Position numbers and translations under genes: made by a program. DNA of 64,000 bases from Marsupella aquatica. Its lineage: Eukaryota; Marchantiophyta. Below the pieces are notes generated by a model. That model saw nothing but the letters and a program-made list of their open reading frames with translations, made no database searches and had not been told where the DNA came from. The stretch lies in NCBI GenBank assembly GCA_973895155.1, contig OZ316899.1, forward strand, positions 3,534,001 through 3,598,000, given 5' to 3'. Shown piece by piece: positions 11,776 to 21,609 of the stretch; the first letter of the stretch is position 1, and every line of letters begins with the position of its first letter.

Positions 11776-12029
11776 GCTTTGTGGTCAAAGACTACCATCT
11801 CAATTGTAACCACATATGGAGAGTCTGCGGTATTGTACCCATCAAGCAGTAACACTTCGTACCTGAAATTTTTGATTGTCTTGAGCGTTTGTTTTGTTGT
11901 CCTCATGTTTTGGCCGGCTAGGTCTTCCACATTCCACAAATTGTCGCCTAGCATGAACAACTGTATCTTTGAAGCAGGACTGAAACACCATCGTGCTATT
12001 GATAGCATTAGATCGCATTGAATGCTCAA
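11676..12029 (-). pseudogene. Unknown exon of element B companion gene, next to the ParB-like part
   Basis: Minus-strand open stretch with KIQLFMLGDNLWNVEDLAGQ and NFRYEVLLLDGYNTADSPYV. It lies directly downstream of the ParB-like segment, its end running into the repeat array at 11410-11775. No domain recognised. Confidence 0.4.
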
Positions 12030-12072
12030 CTAATATTGACGATGCTGTTCGATGAGATAATATTCTTGACTT

Positions 12073-12558
12073 TCAAAATTCCAGCTTTTTTGCCAATGTT
12101 GTTAGCTTGGCATCCTTGTTTGCCCATTCTTGAATCCATCTGGTTGCTCTGGCCGAATGTTGACCGCTAATGGCAAGGAATTGAACCTCACCCTTTTTCA
12201 CGGCTGCTACAAAGTCCCTCCTATCTGATTCCGTGTTGTCATACTGCATTAGGTTTCTATGTTTTACAGTGTAAGGAATCAAGTTTGCTATGTGTGGTTC
12301 ATGCCCCCGATTTCTTATCATGGAATTGGCCACCTCCTTTACATGGTCTGCATTCAACATTCTGTAACAGAGTCTTGCCGACGCAGGGAAAATACTCTTT
12401 ACGGGAATAGAAAATATCAAATTGATCCCAAACATATAATATTGCTCCATTTGTTGTAGTACCTCATTACCTTCTAAGACCTTCTTCTCCTCAGGAGCGT
12501 CCAACTGCTCGTCCACATCTTGTGAATGCACTGTCAGGTTTTTTGTAGTGTCATCCAT
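12073..12558 (-). pseudogene. ParB-like domain exon (element B companion gene)
   Basis: ParB/sulfiredoxin-like domains bind a nucleotide and, in true ParB, load as a clamp at palindromic parS DNA. Seen here in order: FSIPVKSIFPA, then LNADHVKEVANSMIRNRGHEP (the helix after 'A...D...V..L..SM...G'), then GEVQFLAISGQHSARATRWI, which matches the ParB box II pattern (hydrophobic-x-G-x-H-R-x-x-A) with Ser-Ala in place of the usual Arg. The segment is followed by an Ala/Lys-rich helix. It is upstream of the FCP1-like part on the same strand. Assignment rests on motif pattern only. Confidence 0.6.
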
Positions 12559-12742
12559 GATGGCACTGTCAATTTTCTGTTTCTTCTTCTGTCTTGGCCT
12601 CTTTTCACTTGCACTCGGCTTCGCAACCGGACGTTAATTTCTTCTCAATTGGCTTCTCAACTCGACTTCTCATGCTTGGGTTCTCAAATGGCTTCTCAAC
12701 TGGAAGTTTCTTCTCAACCGGAGGTTTCCTTTGGCTTTGTTT

Positions 12743-12991
12743 TCATTTTCCCACTGCTCTTTGAGAGGTTGCTGCTGTAGTTCCTGCGGTCTCTGTTGTA
12801 GGTTTTGGAGCTTTCTCTGGCGCTTGCTCGGGCACAGGGTTTGTATTCACCGCTGGAAGCTTTCTCGCCTTGGACAAAGATTCTATCCACTGCTTTGCTT
12901 TGACTAAATCAAACTTGGGAGCAAATGCAACATCTTTATCAATTAAAACCAGGCTCCTCTGACTCCAACGATAACAATCCAGCTTTCTCAA
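12743..12991 (-). pseudogene. Linker exon of element B companion gene
   Basis: Open minus-strand stretch: KFDLVKAKQWIESLSKARKL, then a Pro/Glu/Thr-rich low-complexity tail (APEKAPKPTTETAG). It lies just upstream of the ParB-like exon. No domain. Confidence 0.4.
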
Positions 12992-13007
12992 GTAAATTGC
13001 TTAACGT

Positions 13008-13784
13008 CTAGGTAGTTGGAAAAGAGAAATTGCCTTGGTGCTTCATCATGTTGAGTTTCAAATATTGAAACCCATACATAATGTCAACTGGAAGCATACC
13101 AGTTACCCCGTCGACCAAATTCTTTGTGTCATAGGTCTTTGGAAAAAATCCCATTGACAAAACACTCAATTCCCCACTTGAGTGCCATTTGACATTGAAT
13201 TTAGAGGAGTATGCCTTTGACAGAAGGTTAACTTTAACCCAACGAGACTTATCGTGCATCTCCAGAATGACCAAATTCATCCCTCTCCCCCCAATGCCAA
13301 CAGAGACCACAGGTTCACAAACAAAAGTCAGGCTATCATTTGCCTAGAACTTTAAGGTCAAAACAGGTTCATTCGTGCTTGATGGCACTTCATTATTAAG
13401 CGGGGTTCTTGAGAACTCAAGCCCCCATCGGAAGCCTGGGGATCTCTCATCTAGTAAGAATCCGTCCAGGCAGTCGGTCGATGCAATCGTGGGTTTGAAA
13501 CCAACAAGATCGTTCCCTGCATCATAAACGCCATCCATGTTAGACTTAAAACCTTTAAAACATTCGAATAACTCTTGTTGGATTAGGATGGTCCTAGTCC
13601 AACTTGAGATGGTTTTAGACTTGCTCCTACAATCGGGATTCAATCTCCTGGGTGGATTAGGATCATCCGAGTCCAACTTTGGATTGGGATCATCCGAGTC
13701 CAACTTTGGATTGGGATCATCCGAGTCCATCTTTGGATTGGGATCATCCGAGTCCATCTTTGGATTGGGATGGTCCCAGTCCAA
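13008..13784 (-). pseudogene. N-terminal part of element B companion gene, interrupted by the repeat array
   Basis: Two minus-strand stretches (13344-13500 and 13008-13310) run nearly continuously, with one stop between: GLEFSRTPLNNEVP, then GGRGMNLVILEMHDKSRWVKVNLLSKAY and NLVDGVTGMLPVDIMYGFQYL. The open frame across 13646-13784 is only repeat sequence (DPNPK units) and need not be translated. No family recognised. Confidence 0.4.
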
Positions 13785-13815
13785 CTTTGGATTTGGATGG
13801 TCCCAGTCCTCTTAG
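13646..13815. repeat. 27-bp palindromic tandem repeat, short array (element B)
   Basis: Six to seven head-to-tail units of the form TTTGGATTGGGATCATCCGA plus GTCCAAC. A single related palindrome lies at 13578-13602 (arms TTGGATTAGGA and TCCTAGTCCAA around TGG). The 27-bp period keeps a reading frame open in every unit, which explains the spurious long ORFs here. Confidence 0.9.
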
Positions 13816-14039
13816 ACTTAGGGAGGATAGGTGATGGATACTTACAAGGGATTCATGATTGAAATTGTCTGCCAGAGTCTTCAAGTGCCAGTTCTACAGA
13901 GTTGCTTATAGAGGAGAGGTCAAACTCCTCCGTTGCTTCCACAGTGGACAGCACAGGGATGCAATTTGCTTCCATCTTGCTGACAAGTGGCATCGTGACA
14001 CGTGGTGTCTTAGCAGGCGTCTGATCTAGGGCAATGAAA

Positions 14040-14400
14040 AAGAATGGAGGTGGAGGCGGAAGGCAGAGGCAAGCGGAGACAGGGAGCGAACGGAGAGCGA
14101 AGAGTGGAGAGCGAGAGCAAGAGAGCAGAGAGCGAGAGAGCGGACGGCGAGAGGAGAGTGAGGAGCAGAGCAAGAGGAGGAGGAGAGCGAGAGTGAGGAG
14201 CGGAAAGTAAGAGAATGAGAATGAGGTCCTGGCTGGACCTCTTCGTCCCTTTACCCCCTCCTGCCTCACCCCGGCCTGCGTACGGCCGGTTGCCTCTGTA
14301 TGGCCTTCCTGCGTACGGCCTGCTCCTGCGCACAACTTTCTGGCCTTCCTGCGTGCGGCCTGCTCCTGCGTATGGCCCGTTGCCCTCACCCTGAATACGA
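14040..14400. repeat. Purine-rich low-complexity tract and CCTGCGTACGGCC-type repeats
   Basis: 14040-14230 is GA-rich with repeated GCGAGAGAG. 14270-14400 has repeats of TCCTGCGTACGGCCTGC. No credible gene. It may be 5' leader or promoter region of the minus-strand companion gene. Confidence 0.55.
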
Positions 14401-15063
14401 GCCTCCTTCCTTGATGTCCTGCCCAACAACCTTGGATGGTAGTCCACGCGCAATTAGGCTCGTGAAGATAAGGTGTGTCCGCAAGCTAAGGTGAAGGGGT
14501 ACTCGACCCTTATCTTCATGCAATTTCCGGTTGAGCCAACTTGAGCGAAGGGTATAATTTGGGAGACGCCCACTTCGGAGCTCATTCTTGTTCTAGTTTC
14601 CCAAATCTAAGCTCCATGTAATCCGGAGTTTCTCTTAAAGTTTTATGTATTGAGCCACTTACCTTCAATGGGTCAGCTTATGTAGCTTCTTGACTTTTGG
14701 AGTCCTCTCAATTTTTTTACAGGCATGTGTGGTTTAGGGTTCAGTAGGTTTTTCGCTCCCAAGATTTAGTGGCATATAGCTTGTATTTCAAGATTCTGGG
14801 AAAGTTTTTACCCATCTACAAACAACAATGTGTACCCCTTGGATGTGATATTCATCTTCTACTAGATCTTAATACTAAGGTGAGTATAAGGTTAATGCAT
14901 TCAAATATAAGGTTCCATTATTTCATGAGACTGTATGTAGACATTAGGGTCTGCCTTAAGACCATGCAAACTTTAGGCTACACCATATAGGGAGATCCAT
15001 AAAATACGGAGTCTTCCTAAATTTGGATTTGTCTTAGCTTAAGATGTTTGAAGTTTATCTCCC
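14401..15063. other. Intergenic stretch without visible gene
   Basis: AT-rich sequence between the divergent genes of element B. Short open frames do not resemble any protein. I see nothing further. Confidence 0.4.
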
Positions 15064-15975
15064 ATTACATGGGTTGGTCTAGGATGGTCCTAGTCCAAGT
15101 TTGGATTTGGATGGTCCTAGTCCAAGTTTGGCTTAGGATCATCCGAGTCCAACTTTGCATTGGGATCATCCGAGTCCAATTTTGGATTGGGATGGTCCGA
15201 GTCCAACTTTCCATTAGGATGGTCCGAGTCCAAGTTTGGACTTGGATGGTCCGAGTCCTAGTTTGGACTTGGATGCTCCGAGTCCAACTTTGGATTAGGA
15301 TGGTCCGAGTCCAACTTTGGATTAGGATGGTCTGAGTCCAACTTTGGACTTCGATGGTCCAAGTCCTAGGTTGGATTGGGATGGTCTGAGTCCTAGTTTG
15401 GATTGGGATGGTCCGAGTCCTAGTTTGGATTGGGTTGGCCCGAGTCCTAGTTTGGATTGGGATGGTCCGAGTCCTAGTTTGGATTGGGTTGGCCCAAGTC
15501 CTAGTTTGGACTTGGATGGTGCAATTCCAAGTTTGGATTGGGATGGTCCTAGTCCAACTTTGGACTGGGATGGTCCCAGTCCAAATCCGGACTTAGATGG
15601 TCCCAATCCAAATCCAGAATTGGAGGACCTTAGTCCAAATCCAGACTCGAAGGATTGCAGTCCAAATCCAAACTTGGATGGTCCCGGTCCAAATCTGGAC
15701 TCGGATGGTCCTAGTCCAAATCCAGAATTGGAGGATCGTAGTCCAAATCCAGACTCGGAGGATTGCAGTCCAAATCCGGACTTGGATGGTCCTGGTCCAA
15801 ATCCGGACTCGGATGGTCCCAGTCCAAATCCAGAATTGGAGGATCGTAGTCCAAATCTAGACTTGGATGGTCCCGGTCCAAATCCGAACTCAGATGGTCC
15901 CAGTCCAAATCCAGAATCGGAGGATTGTAGTCCAAATCCAGACTTGGATGGTACCGGTCCAAATCCAAACTTGGT
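15064..15975. repeat. Long 27-bp palindromic minisatellite (element B)
   Basis: About 33 head-to-tail 27-bp units. Each unit is an imperfect inverted repeat. A perfect example is 15559-15585: arms TTTGGACTGGGA and TCCCAGTCCAAA around TGG. Units drift gradually along the array (GGTCCGAGTCCTA, then GGTCCTGGTCCAAATCC, then GAATTGGAGGATCGTAGTCC), suggesting expansion by local duplication. Confidence 0.93.
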
Positions 15976-16077
15976 TGGTCTAATTAAAATTTTAGATTCA
16001 ACATTTGGTCTGAATCAAAATTTGCATGACTTTGGTTTTAATCCATTTTTTTCAGTGTGTAGGATAATAGGAAAAGG

Positions 16078-17594
16078 ATGTCTCAAAGGTTTTCTAGGGG
16101 CGATGATGTGACCTTGACAATGGATGGTTACAACATTGGAAACGGGACAATTCAAAAGACAGATCCGCGAGAGAGTGTTCAAAATATTGTGTTGGGAGAG
16201 AATTGAATTGGGGTTCTCATTGAGAAGGCCTTTGGTGAGACCAGGAAGCTCCCTTTTCCAATACCTAGGGTGGAAAATATTCATGATGCCATTGACTCAT
16301 GTGTCATTTGGGATATGTCATGTGCATATCGATCTGCGGATAAGATTACTCAAAATGCATCAGTATTGGTATTTGTTCAACTCGAAAAGATAACAACATC
16401 CATAATTTTGCAAATGTAGAGGAGGATGCTTCGACCACCCTAAGGCCAGGCAATGGGGTTGAAATGTTTATCTCTGGCCATTGTGTGGCCTTTGGAGTTG
16501 TTTTCAAGACCGATCCAATGGAGAGATGTCATAACATATTACTCGGTGAGTCTCGGGTTAGTGTAAAAATCACAGATGTGATTCATGGTAGTAAGACTTT
16601 ACCTTATGCACATGGTGGAGCTGCAACAATTGAAGAGGCAAAGGGCTCTTGGGTTCTATGGGATGTGGCTGACATCCACAATAAAGTATGGGATGTTGAT
16701 ATCGATGGGAGCAACAAATCTTCCTCTAAGAAGCAAAAGGACAAGGCGGATTTTGTTTCACAGTCTTGTTTGGCGAACACCATAGACACTAAGCGTGACT
16801 ATTTTCATCGGGAAAACTGGATGTCATAGTTGGTTGAACTCTACACTAGTTTGCATCAAACCAAAATGGTTGCCACTAGAACGATCATTGTCCTTCAAGT
16901 GACGGAGGCAGTTGATGATGAAATTCTTGGTGATGACCATGTTGGGATTGTTGTGAAAGATGTCGTGGCAGCACAATACTTTCCCAACATCCACAAGGGA
17001 GTAGTGAGTTTGATTCGATGGCGGATTGATTCAACAAAACTAGTGGCAAATGGAAAAATTTTGTCAGACATTTTGGTGGAAGGTTCTGAGAGGATGGACT
17101 CAATGGATAGGGATGAACTCAATGCAGATGTAAGTGACAGAGGAGTACCGCGTTCAAGGCCTTACAATTTTAACAAGAGGAATCAAGTAGATCCAAATGA
17201 AAAGAAGAGGAGGTTGTTGGAAACCAAGGCAATTTCAAAAACAACAGAGGCGTCAATTGATGACGTGAAAAGAGAAAATTGTTGCAAGCAAAAATGTTGT
17301 CTCATTATGCCAAGGGAAAACATCAAAGATATTAGGATGGAATTTCATGGGATGTCAAGCTAGTCAAAAACATCACACATTTTCAACCTCTTTCACTATA
17401 GAGAGGATGATGTTCATGATAAGGGACATCATGTTCTTAAGGGTATGGTCGTATGCAGACATGCATTTGCAATGATCCACGGTTTTAGTCACACCAAATA
17501 TTATGATTACAAAAGGAGATATGTGGAGGGTTGCAAAATTGGGTTCCATGGCAATACGGGCTTGATGAAAACAAGGGCAAATACCTTGCATGCA
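16078..17594 (+). pseudogene. Element B transposase gene, 5' part (two DUF8039-like domains and Cys-rich start of a DUF7869-type transposase)
   Basis: Two tandem DUF8039-like domains are visible: 16108-16390 (IGNGTIQKTDPRES, LPFPIPRVENIHDAID, VIWD) and 16450-16700 (AFGVVFKTDPMER, GESRVSVKITDVI, LPYAHGG, AKGSWVLWD). Further on is a basic stretch, then CCKQKCCLIMPRENIKDIRM and VVCRHAFAMIHGFSHTKYYDY, the usual N-terminus of DUF7869-type DDE transposases. In-frame stops (about 16204 and 16827) and a frameshift near 17365 break it. The gene is cut at 17594 by the gypsy element and resumes at 43103. Confidence 0.7.
17590..17594. repeat. Left 5-bp target duplication (ATGCA) of gypsy element
   Basis: ATGCA directly precedes the TGTCACG terminus. 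The same five bases follow the other terminus at 43103-43107. Joining the flanks over one copy restores continuous sequence across the element B transposase gene. Confidence 0.9.
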
Positions 17595-20500
17595 TGTCAC
17601 GTCGTCGGCTTCGGCCTTAACTCAGACTTCAGCTTAGACAGGCACATCCCTCGTAAATCTGAGGGTTCGGGCAGGGAGGGAAGCGCGTAATGCACCTAAT
17701 TCACGTAAACTAGCGCTAAGTGCGCCTACTGTTAGATACGGACATCTCCTAGGTATGGTTTGTGTTCCGCCGCCGGAACGTACCTTAGTCGATAACAGGA
17801 TCGACCCCGGCTTAAGGACTTCTAAGCCTTCGTGTTGTCCGCCTTCGATCCGGATTCCATGATACAGGTCCTCAACCCGTGCTCGCAACCACATCCCCGC
17901 AAGCTGCACCTCGTGCACGATTCGGGTAGTGCGTTCGGCCCGGCGTTGTCACCTATACATGAGATTCACACACACATACACGCGCACAAGCATACAATCT
18001 CGATTTACACGAAGGAAATAATGGGAAAGGATTTTACTACATAGGGGACATGTGCGTACACTTGGTTGACCCGATAGCTCCGGAATGAACAGGTTCAAGG
18101 CCGAGAGTAACTACAACGGAGCCCGGCTCCGCACTCGCCCGACGAGCTTAGTCCTACCCCCTCCCCTTGGTACTCTTTCACTCCCAGAGGCCGCGACTCC
18201 CCGCACATACCACGGATGTCCAACTCTGAGACTAAAAACCCCCCTGCCTCTACCGAGGGGTGCACTAAATACTAAGGGCCGAGGGACGGGGTGTCCTCTC
18301 GCCAAAGATTCGCTGACTAAGGTCCTAACTAAGCTGACAGTCAGGCCAGAAAACGGCTGTGTCTTATTAGAAGATCCTAATCTACGCAGGCTGGACAGCA
18401 TGGCAGCGCTGCTGTACCTAAGGCAGGTGCCTGTCCCAAGAGCCTGACTAAGCTATCCTAATCCTAATCTATTCCTGCTCCACTGCTAATGCCTGGCACG
18501 CTTGCCAGAGCCGCCCGAATGGGAGCGGCCATCCCGCTGCCTTCGAAGCCTGTCATTGTCCGCCTTGAGGAGCTGGACCTGGTCTAGCAGAGATTCGTTC
18601 TCTCGCCTCGCCGCGTCCATCTCCTCTGCTGCCTCCTGACATGCCTCCTCCAGCTGCTGGGCGTCGCTCGTCAGTTTACCCGCCAGCTGGTCCTGCTTCT
18701 CGGCCTCGGTTTGGAGCCGCACCACCTCGGCCTGTAGCGTGGCTATATCCGCAGTGTCCCGCTGGGCCCGTTCTTCGGCCTCCTCTAGGTCCTTCTGCCA
18801 GATGACAGTTTGATTCTTCAAACTGTCAATCTGGTTCCGGAGTCGTGCAATCTCGGCCTCGTTCCCAGCTTTGGCCTGCTCGGCTAGGGCGGTAAGGGCG
18901 TGCGCCTTTGCTAACAAATCATCGGTGGCTGCAACCTTGGGTCGTAGTTGCAGAAGCTCAGCCTCTTGAGCTGCAACTTCGTTCTTTAAGTAGACGGACT
19001 CCACCCGGTACCGCTCTATCCTCTGAAGGGCCTCTGACTGGGCCCGACCTGCCTTTACTGCGGCAACTAACTCCTGATTGAAGAAACAGGCTACCTTCTG
19101 GGCCATGAACTCCCCGGTATCCCAGGCAATTTGATGAGAGAAATCTCCCAGAGCCCGTTCAGAAATGTACCCGGTACGAAGAGTTCCGGGTGGTCCAGGT
19201 TGTGCCTGTCCGGAGTTGGGCACGGGCAGATGTCAACACGCGCGGGGGCCGGGGTTGTGACGTCCAGCCCTGGGGACGTAATGTTGGAAGGGGCTGGAGT
19301 GTCCTCCTGCAGCAATGTTCGGTTCTCCGAAATAGCCACCGGTGGGTCTTTGGGAGACCCGGGCTCGGGTAAGACCTCCGCCGTACCGACTTCTGTACTT
19401 AGCCCGGCCTGTTGGATCGCATCAACGGTTGCGACAACCGACCCATCTGGTACCTCCTCGGTTACGACTACAACTACTTGTGGAGGTGGGGTGGGTGAAG
19501 CTGGCGTGTCCGCTGGACTTTGGGCCTCGGGTTGGGGCCGTCTCTCCAAGGCCGGAAAAACCCACCTAGCTGGGACCAGCTTTGTAACGTTGACACGGGG
19601 AAGGGTTCGTCGATCAAACCGAGCGTACCACTCAAGAATGATCTCGATGTGGCTAGCGAAATACGCCTTCCCGCCAATGTATAGCGTCTTCCTTCGCCAC
19701 TCCATCTCTTCATGGAATTTCTTAGCGAAGTACGACGCCCACTTCCTAGGTCGATAGTTCTCGACCTGGATAACCTGGGCGGCGGAGATCTCCCCCCGGG
19801 GTTCCATCATGTGGAGGGCATACCTCTGGAACTCCAGTCGCTCAGCTATCTCGGGGATGAGGCAGGTCCTCATCACAAACCCGTTGTCCACTGCTCCTTC
19901 CGAGGGAAAACTTGAGGATTGGTACTTGGCTCCCTTGCCCCCGGGAGCCCATGATTCGACTCGATGGTCACCTTTGGGTAATCCAAAGATCATCCTGAGC
20001 CGTTCTTCCGTGAGGGACATATTCCTTCCCCGCAACCGAGTATGCTGACGTGTATCATCATAATTCTTGATGAATTCTGTCATGTCCTCCCCGTAGTACT
20101 TGCAAGTGTTCTAGGGCAGAGCGACGAGGTGCTCGAATCCCTGAGTCTTCAGGTACACCGCATGCTTGGGATGGAGGATGTTCTTATGCACGTTTTCCCC
20201 CATGCGGTGCATTGTTACCTTGGCCACGGCTACCGTGGCCAATGGTAACCCGGATGCAGTGGCGGGTTCCTTCCTCTTCTTCCCCCGTGACTGGCTCGGG
20301 GAAGGTGACACCTCCCCATCCTCTCGATCAGGCATAGGTAGTACTACCGCCGTTAGTATTGGTCCCAGGGCGGCCACGGTCACCGTGTTGTCTGTTGGAG
20401 CCACTCCTTGGGTCCGAGCATGGGGAGGGGACGATGCAGTGTCGGCCCCCTGAGTGTTTACTCCTCTGGGCCGCCTGAGCAAGGGTGGGGTAGCCTCGTC

Positions 20501-21609
20501 GTCATCGCTAAGGTCCACAGCGTTGATGACGGAGTGTACTTGTACTGCTGGCGGGGCGATCGGCGGTGGGGGTTGGCTAGGCTGAGGCTGAGACTGAAGC
20601 TGAGCCTGAAGCTGAGCCTGAGCCTGAGGCTGCGTTGGTACGGGTACGGGTATGGGGTCCACTGGGCTGGCGCCGGTGGTTGCGGGTCTAGTTCCCATGA
20701 AGCTCTGCAGGTGCTGGTAGAAGTTCTCCGAAGCAAGTGCGGACGACCTTGTCGAACGGGTAGTGGTGGACTCGCTGTTGATGATAGCCCGAACCTGAGC
20801 AGGGATGTGGTCAAAGTGATGTCGTTGCAAGTCGATCATACCCGGGATATTGAAGACCTCGTCCGGAAGCCGAAGCAATGCTTCCCAGAAACCGATATAT
20901 TTGTCTCCGTTGAAGAAGTACCCAGATACCTCTGCTGGTCGGTAAAGCTCGCTCTGAGACGGGTAGTCAAAGTTAAGGATGTAGTGGTGTCGTCCTGCTA
21001 GGCGGATGGCTCTCTCGTACTCGCGTTCGATTTCGTATCGGCGCGGGTTGGCGTGTTTCAATGAGTCGGCCAAGTGCCTTCCGGTAGATAGGAACTGCGT
21101 CCAGAATCAAATGGCTGAGCTGGAGAGGATCGTGTGCGACATTCAGAGGAGATAGTAGTGGCGACTTAGAGCAAACGAGAGAGCTGGGGTCGAAGCTGGC
21201 GCGTGGACTGATGGACTGGTGCACTCCAAAGGGTCGGCTCCCTTTTTATACCTTGAGGGCTTGCCGATCCCCCGACATCTCCTCGACGCCCATAGGCTGA
21301 ACTGCTCACGCTTGTGGTGTACCGGCCACTCCGCCGGTCTGAGTCAGCGCGTGTCAGTGGCCGCTTCCTTAAGTTCATTATACGGACCTGAGGGAGGGGC
21401 CCCTCCACGCTCGTAACCCGGGTGTGCGAATAGCAACCCGTCGCCAGTCCAAACCTGAATTCCCCCTTATTGCCTAATGATGTCCTACCCATAATGATTA
21501 CCTAAATACTGTTGTTATGCTAATAATAGCGGCCTAAGACACTCCTAACGTGCGTGCTGAGCGCAGTTAGACCGAATCACTCATTAACTGCCGTACCGGC
21601 GGCGTCACA
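17595..21609 (-). repeat. 3' LTR of gypsy element (4015 bp)
   Basis: Plus-strand ends are TGTCACGTCGTC (17595) and GGCGTCACA (21609). The right-hand LTR, after removal of element C1 and one copy of its target duplication, is about 4021 bp and similar throughout. The LTR contains an ORF (18486-21073), and its first 33 bases encode the last codons of pol. Noncoding parts include GTTCCGCCGCCGGAAC (17764-17779), shared with other LTRs here, and about 890 bp between the ORF stop and the LTR 3' end. Confidence 0.92.
18486..21073 (-). pseudogene. LTR-internal ORF of gypsy family 2 (3' LTR copy): mobile-domain-like N-terminus and coiled-coil C-terminus
   Basis: Translation starts MADSLKHANPRRYEIEREYE. 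Next comes a Gln/Pro-rich linker (20690-20540), then the NMSLTEERLRMIFGLPKGDH motif of plant transposon accessory proteins (about 20020), a Pro-rich segment, and a C-terminal coiled coil (19020-18560) ending SHSGGSGKRARH. Total about 860 codons. Two lesions: TAG at 20111-20113 where the 5' LTR copy has Trp, and a one-base loss near 19150 where that copy keeps frame. Function unknown. It is not env-like: no signal peptide or membrane segment seen. Confidence 0.85.

Noticed and set aside
11410-15975. Repeat arrays as possible CRISPR
   Set aside because: Units are contiguous or have related spacers, the genome is eukaryotic and no cas genes are present.
15344-16111. Long ORFs of repeated SLDWDGPSP / DLDGPNPNPE units on both strands
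   Set aside because: The 27-bp repeat period keeps several frames open; this is a minisatellite, not a protein gene.
18486-21073. The ORF after pol as an envelope gene
   Set aside because: No signal peptide or membrane segment; it is soluble, coiled-coil and lies in the LTR.
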